From positions 1 through 40,546 of the forward strand of contig CAJPVJ010000100.1 of NCBI GenBank assembly GCA_905397405.1: a stretch of 40,546 nt of DNA. Direction: 5' to 3'. Source of the DNA: Oppiella nova. Its lineage: Eukaryota > Arthropoda > Arachnida > Sarcoptiformes > Oppiidae. The notes under the pieces are model-generated. The model ran no database searches. It was not told the DNA's origin and was given only the letters and a program-made list of their open reading frames with translations. Of the stretch, positions 1 through 9,186 are shown in pieces. The position numbers and the translations under genes are program-made. The number at the start of each line of letters is the position of its first letter. Positions within the stretch are counted from its first letter, which is position 1.

Positions 1-398
1 CGCTTCCACCTCCTGATGACGACGAGACCCTCGACGGCGCGTGGGTCGAGGTGTTCATCAAATGTCTTAAAATATTCGCCTATTTCTTCACATTCGTAGT
101 CACACTAGGATTTGCAGTCCTCTCTAAATCGCTGATACTGTTGATGATATCAATGACACAACTGAACCGAACGATTCCCATATGTAATGAGTACATCCAT
201 GGCTATGACATCAACCCACCCATCGATCGGGACAAGAGATATGAGGCCGTCTATGGCAGCGACGACGCCGCGAGGATCGGGTGGCTTTGGGTGCTATACT
301 TCGCCACCATTACACCGGAACTGTTCGCGTGGGGTCGGGCGGCCAGGATATGCTACTTCAAGACTTACCAAATTCCTACTTTACGTACATTTCTTACG
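1..398 (+). CDS. Chitin synthase exon block A (N-terminal membrane region, open to left edge)
   Basis: The frame starting at base 3 is open from the window edge (LPPPDDDETLDGAWVEVFIK), so the exon begins upstream. It encodes an acidic cytosolic stretch, a long hydrophobic segment (FAYFFTF...SKSLILLMIS), a short loop and a second hydrophobic segment (GWLWVLYFATITPELFAWG). It ends FKTYQIPTLRTFLT at a GTGTGT donor (399-404). The intron 399-458 is 60 nt, phase 0, with acceptor ATTGACAG. Insect chitin synthases continue here into an F..ETLHTIG-like segment, matched by FTTETLNGIG after the junction. Confidence 0.92.
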
Positions 399-3300
399 GT
401 GTGTACAACTATAGCACAGATTGAATTGCATGAAAACTAATTGCCCTTTAATTGACAGGTCTTTACAACCGAAACACTGAACGGAATCGGTATTTCACTA
501 CTGATTTTCTCCATACTTCCCACGGTTGATACCATTAAAGGCGCAATGATTACAAACTGTGTGTGTTTTATACCCGGATTACTACTCATACTATCCAATC
601 ACGACCGGCACAGCAAACTAAACCTATTGCTCACCTATACGGCCACTATCTTTCAAGTGGTGGGCTTTGTCTTGTGGCCATTGGTCGCGCACAACGACGA
701 CAGCAATCAGTACTACTATATACCACTGGCGCTGTTTTTAGTGTCGTTCCAGTGGTGGGAGAACTTCATAGACCCCCAGTCCCACAATGGGATCAACAAA
801 TGGCTGCTCGACATAAAGAAGGATTTGGCGAAATCGCGATATTTTACTTATTTGATTGTCACGGTCTGGAAGATGGTTGTCATCTTGTGTTTTATGATTT
901 TGTTTGAGTACGTAAACAATGGACAGTCTGTAGAGTCTGTGAACAGTCTGTTCAGTAAGTTTGGCGAAGGTTTCTCCAACGAAAAGATCTTAATTATTCG
1001 CGACAAGAATCGCCTCGAGTTCCAGAAGCAGATTGAGGGCGAATCACACGAGATGACTGTCAGCGACCCATACATTCCCGTCTGGATTCTGTTGGTGCAG
1101 ATTAGCGCCACATACCTGTGCTATGCTGTGGCCAAGTTCTCGTGCAAGATATGCATCCAGGGCTTCAGTTTCGCCGTTCCCGTTAACCTATCAGTTCCGG
1201 TGACCGTCTCATTCATGTGGGCAGTGGTCAGTGCCTCGGCTCAGGATAAGTGCCAAGTTTGTCACGAATTCTTCAAAGGATTTCAGTACATCTTTTGGTA
1301 CACCAGAGATGTGGACGCGTTTGCCTACGAGAAGGACTATTACAACTACATCAGCACAGTTATGTGGGTCCTATCACTGGCCTCGCAGATGTGGATCTCG
1401 ATCCACATATGGTTCTCGACCAGCGAAAGGCTGGCCTCCACTGAAAAGCTATTCATAATCCCGATGTACAGCTCTGTGATCGTCGACCAGTCGCTGGCAT
1501 TCAACAGACGAAGAATCAATTTTATGGACGAAGCCGTCAAAGATGTTGAGTCGACTCGCGAGGAAAAGCTGGGCAAAGAGGCGGACAAGAATATGAACCA
1601 CTTGTATGAGACGGTGAATGAGCCGATGCCGGCCGCGCCCTACGTGTCCAACGAGGACGAGACGGTCAGGATCTTCGTGTGTGCGACGATGTGGCACGAG
1701 GACAAGAACGAGGTGATTCAAATGCTCAAAGCCGTCATGCGATTAGATGCCGACCAATGCGCCCGACGACAGGCCCACCAGTTCTTCAAACTGAATCCCG
1801 CCCTCACAGACTACTACGAGATTGAATGTAATATCACTTGCGATTGATTGATAATTTGTACTTGATAATTTGTATACTAATCTTATGGAACTTCTTGTGA
1901 TGAAATGGTAGTCAATATCTTCTTCGACGATGCCTTCGATCAGGGGCCGAGTGATGACGAAGACGACCGACTCATCAACCGATTCGTCAAACAGCTGATT
2001 GAGACGATGGACGAGGCGGCCAGTTATGTGCACGAGACCAACATTATGCTCAAGAGACCCAACGTTGTGCCCACACCTTATGGAGGAAAGTTAGAGTGGG
2101 TTCTCCCCGGACAGAACAAACTCGTCGCTCACCTCAAGGATAAAATTCTTATCAGACATCGTAAGCGATGGTCTCAGGTATGAGANGCCACAGAATCGCC
2201 GAAAGACAAATCGATGAAAGGAGAAAGGAGATGATTGCGATGAATACGTTTGTGTTGGCTCTGGACGGGGACATCAACTTCCGTCCGCATGCCTTGCATT
2301 TGGTGGTCGACCTCATGAAGAAGAACAAGAAGTTGGGCGCCGCCTGCGGACGCATTCACCCGATTGGCGGCGGACCTATGGTCTGGTACCAGAAGTTTGA
2401 GTACGCGGTCGGCCATTGGCTGCAGAAGGCGACGGAACACGTGTTCGGATGTGTTCTCTGCAGTCCCGGCTGTTTCTCTCTCTTCAGAGCCAGAGCTGTG
2501 ATGGACGACAGCGTTATGAATAAGTATACGACCAAACCGTCCGAAGCCTTGCATTACGTGCAGTACGATCAGGGAGAGGACCGGTGGCTCTGCACTCTCA
2601 TGTTACAACAGGGATGGTATGTATTGAACAAAATATTGTCTTTTAATTCACACTTAAATATACTGTTTAAACTTCCGCATAACTTATGACACGGCGGAGA
2701 CTGAGGATGTGAGTGCGTGGCCTTCCAAAACCGCTTAAGATATGTGTCTCCGCAGCCACCCGCGGGAGTTGCTACCGATTATATTACCTAAACATGGGCG
2801 ACTATAAGCGTACGGTTGAGTGCAATACTGATATCTCGAAGCCATACATCATATACCAGGCCATGTTAATGGTGGGCACTATCCTGAGTCCGGGCACTAT
2901 ATTCTTGATGGTTGTCGGAGCCATGAATACGGTGTTGGGTCTGGATAGTAACATATCCCTGGCCTGTAATATAGTGCCAGTACTTTTATTCTCAATCGTG
3001 TGTATGGTTGTCAAGAAGAATGATCACATCATATTCCTGGCCATGATTTTGAGTACACTCTACGCCCTTCTCATGTTAGCCGTACTCGTGGGCAGCGCTA
3101 TAGACATCGCCACCAAAGGCATAATCACTCCGCAGTCCTTATTCTTCGTGTCACTGATGGGCAGCTTTGTTGTGGCCGCTATTATACATCCGCAGGAGTT
3201 CTCCTGTATTCTCCCTCTGCCACTATATATGCTACTCATCCCCAGTATGTATTTATTGCTGACCCTCTACTCAGTGACAAACATGCATATCGTGTCGTGG

Positions 3301-4182
3301 GGTACGAGAGAAGTCAAGTCCAAACTGACGGCCAAAGAGGCGGCGATGGCCGCAGAGGCCGCTGCAGACGCGGCCGCCGCTAAGGCTAACAAGAAGAATA
3401 TGTTGGGATTTCTGGACTTCTCAAAGTTTGGCAACAAATCAGGTCTATTCACGTGTATGTGCTGTTCCAGCAGTCGTTCCGATGAAGAATCAGCCAAATT
3501 GTCACAAAAATGGCTTGTTGACTCATTTCAGTCGCTTTCACAGTTATGATAGTCTAGCTCACAGCTTGGGCCTCTACCTCCCGCTTCCCCTTGGCCTCAT
3601 AAGGCCTCTGTCAGAAGCTCATACTCAGCACTGTCAGACAGGGCTGAGGTGTTGTCAACCATCAGAGGCGGACATACTTCGGACGAGGACGAGGAGGACG
3701 AGACTGGGAGTGAAGTTCGCTCCCTATATGTGGATGACACGGGACGTCGATCGCCATCCATAGCCGAGTCGAGTGTGGCCTCAAAGCCCAGGTGGTGTCG
3801 AGACCCTGCCTTCAAGAAGTTTCCTTTGGTTCAGTTAACACCCCATGAATTGCAGTTTTGGAAGGATTTTATTCCCAAATATCTGTTACCTCTGGACGAG
3901 AACCCGAAAGAACAGGCGAGGATTGCGGCCGATCTCAAGGATTTGAGAAATAAAATGGTCTTCGCCTTCGCCATTATGAACACGATTTTCATATTATTTG
4001 TATTACTCCTCCAAATGCATGACGACGTGTTCAGTATCCACATCCCGGGGCCCATCGACTACTACAACAAAACCCGGTATATTGAAGAGGAGGACCGGTG
4101 GGAGGAGGAGCCCATCTACAAGACCATCAAAATGGAGGATAAATTATTCCCCATTTCTATATTAATAAATATAAATAATTAA
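1..4182 (+). CDS. Chitin synthase (partial gene, six exon blocks, 5' end outside window)
   Basis: Membrane-bound GT2 glycosyltransferase that polymerises UDP-GlcNAc into chitin and extrudes it across the plasma membrane, for cuticle/trachea or gut lining. Seen in order: paired N-terminal membrane helices, further helices, CATMWHE (about 1679-1699), the LPGQNKL..HLKDK block (2106-2150), LALDGD (about 2259-2276), GCVLCSPGCFSLFR (about 2450-2490), GEDRWLC (2573-2593), five closely spaced helices (2840-3290), SWGTRE (3295-3312), an Ala-rich helical linker, an acidic Ser-rich loop and one further helix (about 3955-4017). Block order and spacing match insect chitin synthases of about 1,500-1,600 residues; about 1,260 codons are readable here. 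Odd points: about 16 nt missing at the N at 2186, no readable QRRRW segment at 2617-2790, and family similarity stopping at about 4150. The Ala-rich linker lies where insect CHS1 has a coiled coil, but I cannot assign CHS1 or CHS2. Family call is certain; functionality is not. Confidence 0.96.
459..1827 (+). CDS. Chitin synthase exon block B (membrane helices to the CATMWHE motif)
   Basis: 456 codons plus one base. It begins VFTTETLNGIG after the acceptor at 457-458 and carries KGAMITNCVCFIPG, FQWWENF and several hydrophobic segments. It then enters the cytosolic catalytic region with VRIFVCATMWHEDKNEV (about 1666-1716) and LDADQCARRQ. It ends ...YYEIE plus T at 1827, with donor GTAATA (1828). 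The intron 1828-1911 is 84 nt and ends GGTAG; T plus TC restores TTC, giving FNIFFDDAF across the junction, which matches the family's IFFDDAF block. This exon holds the longest clean frame in the window and shows no lesion. Confidence 0.95.
1912..2180 (+). CDS. Chitin synthase exon block C (first catalytic block, ends at sequence lesion)
   Basis: Reads NIFFDDAF, then an acidic variable stretch, NRFVKQLIETMDEAA, PTPYGGKLEWVLPGQNKL, HLKDK and IRHRKRWSQV, all at the expected place in the GT2 domain. The frame then meets TGA at 2181, five bases before the single N at 2186. Relatives continue VMYMYYLLG-HR; here the next block resumes with (N)GC CAC AGA ATC = G-H-R-I in another frame. I read this as a small loss around the N rather than an intron, although CAG|GTATGAG resembles a donor and GCCACAG an acceptor. 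Confidence 0.85.
2186..2616 (+). CDS. Chitin synthase exon block D (LDGD to GEDRW, catalytic core)
   Basis: Begins with GHRI (if N is G), then ERRKEMIAMNTFVLALDGDINF, MKKNKKLGAACGRIHP, GPMVWYQKFEYAVGHWLQKATEH, GCVLCSPGCFSLFR, KYTTKPSEA and HYVQYDQGEDRWLC, ending LMLQQG plus TG at 2616. The LDGD aspartates bind UDP/metal, and the GEDR aspartate is the presumed catalytic base in the family. The donor GTATGT at 2617 follows CAGGGATG. The matching acceptor is unclear: the next plausible coding (RITYDTAETED, about 2676-2708) has no AG directly before it. Confidence 0.93.
2617..2755 (+). other. Unresolved intron/damaged stretch of the chitin synthase
   Basis: Between LMLQQG and DYKRTV, relatives have about 41 residues including the acceptor-binding QRRRW. 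Here 2617-2675 looks like an intron (donor GTATGT). Bases 2676-2738 can be read RITYDTAETEDVSAW, a weak match to the RVEYSAASDA segment, ending in TAA. GTGAGT at 2710 and CCGCAG at 2750 bound a possible mini-intron of 46 nt. Another frame reads AFQNRLRYVSP, vaguely like EFFNQRRRWVPS. No single splicing model yields the family sequence. Confidence 0.6.
2756..3516 (+). CDS. Chitin synthase exon block E (five-helix cluster and SWGTRE)
   Basis: Clear family similarity begins at MGDYKRTVECN (about 2794) and continues with PYIIYQAMLMVGTILSPGTIF. Five closely spaced hydrophobic helices follow, then HPQEFSC, LIPSMYLLLTLYSV and the conserved SWGTRE (3295-3312). Next comes an Ala/Lys-rich helical stretch (KEAAMAAEAAADAAAAKANK), MLGFLDF and a Cys-bearing segment FTCMCCSSSRSDEES like the FRCIFCTHGKTSDE region of insect enzymes. 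The start at 2756 assumes acceptor CCGCAG (2750-2755) and is uncertain. The end is placed at a weak phase-0 donor before GTTGAC (3517); other donors up to about 3545 are possible. The frame stops at 3547. Confidence 0.88.
3604..4182 (+). CDS. Chitin synthase exon block F (acidic loop, last visible helix; C-terminus missing)
   Basis: Starts after a long pyrimidine-rich tract ending CATAAG (acceptor 3602-3603). It encodes a Ser/acidic loop (SDEDEEDETGSE), then RWCRDPAFKKFPLVQLTPHE, FWKDFIPKYLLPLDENPKEQ, ARIAADLKDLRNKMVF, one hydrophobic helix and an outer loop with an NKT glycosylation site (YYNKTRY). Relatives continue at KMEDKL.PI with GLVF.., a final helix and an HRFGT tail. Here the frame instead runs into ISILININN and a TAA at 4180, in sequence with the composition of the AT-rich intergenic DNA. 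No good donor is present, so the gene looks truncated or rearranged at about 4150. Confidence 0.9.
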   Translation, partial: ASVRSSYSALSDRAEVLSTIRGGHTSDEDEEDETGSEVRSLYVDDTGRRSPSIAESSVASKPRWCRDPAFKKFPLVQLTPHELQFWKDFIPKYLLPLDENPKEQARIAADLKDLRNKMVFAFAIMNTIFILFVLLLQMHDDVFSIHIPGPIDYYNKTRYIEEEDRWEEEPIYKTIKMEDKLFPISILININN

Positions 4183-5040
4183 TTTTTATGCGAATAATAC
4201 GGATATGATATATAGATATAAGTTAGGAATATATTTAATTTTAAATTATTACAAAAATTATTTATTTTCCCCAAAAATTCAGTGATAAGAGTCTTATCGC
4301 AAAGTATAGCTAATATATGAAATGAAGTTTTTTTGTGAATTTATTAATACTATATATTTGCAGCTAATTAATTAAAACTCCGAATTGTATCTCAATTTTG
4401 ATATTAATTTAAATAATATTAACATTCAAGACATATAGGGATATGCTATACAAAACAAATACCTGTCCGACAACATGGTAAACTAATTAAACAGCATAAG
4501 TATGTTAGTTATGCCATATGTTATATGTCTTATAAAAGTTTGTTTTAATTAAAATATAAATTTATATATACAATATGTTATCTGAGGATTTTGTATGCAA
4601 TAAATAATCAAGTCATGTCTAGATTTTCAATTAAAATATATTCAACAACAAAAATCCAAACATCATTAATATAATAAATTTTTAAATAAACATTATTTCA
4701 ATTAAAAATAGAAACAAAAACAATATTTTTATACGTTTTCATACCATATTAATGCTAATAAACTGATTATATAATATATTTTATTATCTAATTTATTACT
4801 ATTTAAAATTAATATTTTTTATTTTAAACATTAAATTATGATTTCACAAGTATTTCATCAGTGTACAAAATGCTCTGATGTAATCATAGATTAATAGGTT
4901 ATTAACATTATCTAACAATAACAAAAACAAGTACACCCTATATGTACCATATATACGCTAATTGTATGGTCATTATACGCGGGGTTCAATAAAACTAGTC
5001 TATAATTATGGATTAAAAATCACTGCTATTATGATGGCAT
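4183..5040. other. AT-rich non-coding sequence downstream of the chitin synthase
   Basis: No frame with coding character. AATAAA occurs at 4165-4170, overlapping the last codons, so polyadenylation close behind the stop is possible. No exon for the missing chitin synthase C-terminus (GLVF helix, HRFGT) was found on either strand. Confidence 0.6.
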
Positions 5041-5330
5041 TCATTAAACTATCAATTGATGCGATTTGTGGCCAAAAAACTTTGCATTTCGTATGAATTA
5101 TGTAATGCCGGAGAAAAACCCATCAAATCTTTTTCGGTGTGTTTTGTTAGCCACACATCCGAGAGTGCATTGCATTCAATGGGGAAAAGCGATGTAAGGC
5201 TTATAGGATTCAAAGACCCGGATAGTCATAGTCTGTGAGTGTGTGTATCACTTGGGATAGTTGTGGTGGTGGCAAATGAGTTGCATCACCTCCATGTGCG
5301 CCCACACACTTTTCCGATACACATATATTT
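5041..5330. other. Less AT-rich island with a 60-codon frame
   Basis: This stretch is clearly richer in G and C than its surroundings. The + strand frame 5056-5238 (MMRFVAKKLCISYELC...) begins at an ATG and ends TGA. It contains three Cys and no recognisable domain, and I find no likeness to the missing chitin synthase tail. It may be UTR, a regulatory island or a small unknown exon. Confidence 0.3.
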
Positions 5331-5392
5331 ATATATACATCAGTTCCCTACTCTCGGCTATACTTAAATTATTTGATAAAATTTATTTTACG

Positions 5393-5396
<4 letters not shown>

Positions 5397-5437
<41 letters not shown>
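5397..5437. repeat. (AG)n microsatellite
   Basis: About 20 uninterrupted AG units, purine strand on +. Confidence 0.98.
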
Positions 5438-5441
<4 letters not shown>

Positions 5442-6199
5442 TGTTGGCTATAAATTAGCGTTTGGAAAGCGTTTTTATTTCTGTGTTCAAAGGTTTAAGA
5501 CATTTGAAACGTTTAGTTCATTAACACGAATACAGAATTTAATGTTAGAAAAGACTAATGATTTTTGCAAACATATTAACCATTATTCTCGTGCATGTAT
5601 TTATCGGTTTACATGAGTGATGAAAAATTAGAAAATTTTTTTTGAAGCATTTCTTTGTGTTTGAAGTAATAAAATATAATTTTTAAATAAGACTGGAAAT
5701 TTGCTGGCAACTAATTATTTTTTTAATTATTAACAAACAATCTTGTATTAATTTGTTTGCTCAAGTTAACAATGGCTTAACAAAGTTGCTATTAAAAGGT
5801 ACTGTACTTATCAATTTGACGGATAATCCCATCCCACTACTGTATGCAAAAAATTACTTAAAAATAATTATAAATAATCCATTGCATATATAAGATTTAT
5901 TATATACTGTGTGCAAGGCGATTATGTATTACATAATAGTGTATAAGTTTATTAAAATGGATTATTTATTTGTTTTCTTTATATTTCGATAACTTTTAAA
6001 ATTATAATTTGTTTGCATTTAAGGAGAAAATAATTTTAGTTTCATTTTATACCCACTTTTGTAATAATAAGATAAACTCGTTAGAAAATAAGACATTATT
6101 TTCATTGCTGTGAACAACAATACTTATGGAAATTAAGCTCAAATATTTGAGTTTAATCTGAATTTTATGTCACAATTTTATTTCTTTACAAAACAACAC

Positions 6200-6202
<3 letters not shown>

Positions 6203-6240
<38 letters not shown>
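6203..6240. repeat. (CT)n microsatellite
   Basis: About 19 uninterrupted TC units; purine strand on -. Lies 0.8 kb from the previous AG tract and in the opposite orientation. Confidence 0.98.
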
Positions 6241-6244
<4 letters not shown>

Positions 6245-6402
6245 GTTTATTACACTATTATTCTCAACTAAAAACTCAATTTAATTTAATTGTCTTTCAT
6301 TAAAATTCTATGCATTCTGTGAAAGAATATTCTTAACGCTCAGTGTTTGCCACAGAATTACTATTGAAAGGAACATATATTTTGTATTTTTGTGTTTTGG
6401 TT

Positions 6403-6444
<42 letters not shown>
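6403..6444. repeat. (AG)n microsatellite, one interruption
   Basis: GA units with a single GAAG interruption at about 6411-6414. Its orientation is opposite to the 6203 tract only 160 bp away, so the two could pair as a hairpin with about 38-bp arms. Confidence 0.97.
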
Positions 6445-6445
<1 letters not shown>

Positions 6446-8271
6446 CTAATCATTAACAAAACAAAAACAGAAAAATATAATTAAATTGTTTGCATAAAGT
6501 TTTTTTTGATGAAAACATTTTCAATTCACTGAATAAGAATTACTTAAAAACAAACATTATGTTAAAATTTACTTTACAAACAAAAATATTTATATCATAC
6601 TTGATACTCCATATAAATTAAATAATATCAAAAAAATATTGTTTCAATTTGCTAGTTATGTATTCAATCTTCTATTCAAAAGTGTAAAAGTTTAACAAAT
6701 AGTTTACATTAATTTTCTCCATAGCTTATACATTTGACATTTGTAGGTAGCATATGTTTATATGAATAAACACGAGTTTTTATTTTTGTTTTGTAATTCT
6801 GCAGTGCTGTCCATAAATTCTCATTTAATGTAATCTCTTAAGAAATCATATTTATATTTGCATATGAATTATGATGAATTCACATAACATACAGTATGAG
6901 TTGTATGTCATTAATAAAGGTCATGTGATAACTTATATGCTGCTAATTATTTATTGATTATAACAGTTATATATAGAATTGAAATAATAATTACAAATTT
7001 ATGATAGGTATGTTTTATTTATCTTGCAGCATAAAATAATAGTATAATATTTAATACTATTTAATATTATAATATAAATACATTTAAAATCTAATAAAGA
7101 AAATTATTTATATTTAAAAACCCCTTATACCTGACAAGTTTGATAAAAATATATCTATATTTTAATATGCCCCTTATTATAATAGAAAACATATAAATAC
7201 TGTATTAAATTTGATTAATACAGAATATTCCGCATAAAAATATAATATATTCAATTGTCAGTATAAAAATGAAAGTATTGTGAGTTCAAGTGAAATGAAT
7301 ATATTTTTACATTTTTTAATTTAAAATTTAAATTCATATCAAAAGTATCATATAATAGAGTGAATGCCGTATATTTAAAGCATGTATAATACTTCATTGA
7401 TAATAAAAATAGATGTTATTGTTATAAAAATATCCATAACTATAATGCATAACAAATAATTAAAATCAATCTCTAAAAACTACTTTTATATGTTTGTTAT
7501 ATTACTATAAAATGTCATACATTTCCTCGTTATGAATGAAAAAAATAAGTTTTTATTTTTTTATAGCAACAAAATCGGTGCACAAAAAATCAAATTAGTT
7601 TTGCCCTCAAATGGGAATACGATTTACTCATTGATGTAATGAAGGAAATGAATTAAATTTTGTGAATTTATTTGAGTTAAGACTCACTAGATTCAGGATA
7701 ACACAAATATACAGGGTAACAGAATATTCTTCCAAAATACAATCAGTTATTTCTATTTATTATACAATTTATTGGTAGTAAATATCTCTTCACATTTATG
7801 AAAGGTCAATTTATATTTAATAAATTAATTCAAACATTTATATACAAACAGAGAGCTTATGTTATATAATCACTGACCAGTCCTAGTATTTATATACAGT
7901 AGTTAAGTAAATAATGTTAATCTAACCTGAAAACTAGTTAATAAAGGGCTTATAGATTTCATAATAATGTTATTTTATCCTGAACATTCTGAGAATTTGT
8001 GTGTAGTTTCCTTGGATACGTTACTAGTTTATTCTGATATTGATTAAATCCTACTAAATTCAAATAATTGAATTTGAAAGTCAAATATAGAATTTCATAG
8101 TATTATTTTTACAGAATTAGAATTCTTGGTATACTAAATCAACTTGTTTATTTACAAATCACCATGTTTATAATTACCTATATTTGTGTGTATCTGTCAT
8201 CCCCTCAGATCTCTTGTCATCACTACTTAAGACATACACTTAAGTGACTATAACTCTTGTATCTAAAAGAC

Positions 8272-8274
<3 letters not shown>

Positions 8275-8310
<36 letters not shown>
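8275..8310. repeat. (CT)n microsatellite
   Basis: About 18 uninterrupted TC units. Confidence 0.98.
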
Positions 8311-8313
<3 letters not shown>

Positions 8314-8769
8314 ATTCATTATAATCAAGTATGTTTTAACATTTGGTTTTACAAAACAAATTACAATTTTTGGGTTAAATATTTATCGTAGACTATATAA
8401 CTGTTGCCATACAACATCTCTAGTGGTTTATAATTATCGAGTTTTTGGTGCTTAATTCTAGATGCCCCTGGATGTTTATACAATAGTCATTCAATGTACA
8501 TAGGACTAGCACGCCATCAGCGATGTCTGCATCACTAATAAGGCACTGGTAGTCTATTTTTATGCATGTGTTTCCGCGCTTACTATTCACTATTGTCTCA
8601 ATACTTAAGCGATTCTTATAGAAACCTCTTTCCATAAGAATATTCTTTTTAAAAGCAATGTTTATATAACACAGGATTTGATTCAATTCTATCAATGATG
8701 AGACTTTTGCTGCACTGTTGTTGTCATAGAAACCAATTATTCCAAGAAATTGCACACATTTTATGCTCA

Positions 8770-8770
<1 letters not shown>

Positions 8771-8809
<39 letters not shown>
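8771..8809. repeat. (AG)n microsatellite
   Basis: About 19 GA units preceded by GA, inverted relative to the tract at 8275. Confidence 0.98.
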
Positions 8810-8816
<7 letters not shown>

Positions 8817-9125
8817 TCTTTAAAATATGAAGTATTATAAATGGTATTCATTTTTAGTAAATCTCAAAACTTACTTAAAGATACTGATAACAATTGAACA
8901 AGTAGATATCCATGGTGTAACTGTTTTATTCAATAATTAATATAAATGGTATTAATTCAAATTTAACCATTTTAAATCGATGCTGATTAGCTAGAATTTC
9001 GTATAATATAAATTATTGTTAATATAAATTTATATGACTTACATAAGTTAAGTACAGTACAGTATAACAATACATAACTACCCTCTGACTGTCCCTTAAA
9101 ATTATTTATTTTTAAAAATTGGATG

Positions 9126-9129
<4 letters not shown>

Positions 9130-9170
<41 letters not shown>

Positions 9171-9186
9171 ACTCACTCACTCACTC
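9130..9186. repeat. (CT)n microsatellite grading into (CTCA)n
   Basis: About 17 TC units, then CACTCTCACTCACTCACTCACTC, a tetranucleotide derivative at one end only. Confidence 0.97.

Noticed and set aside
2178-2193. A 16-nt intron from GTATGAG to CCACAG.
   Set aside because: Far too short to splice, and the homologous GHRI residues run right up to the N, so it is better read as missing sequence.
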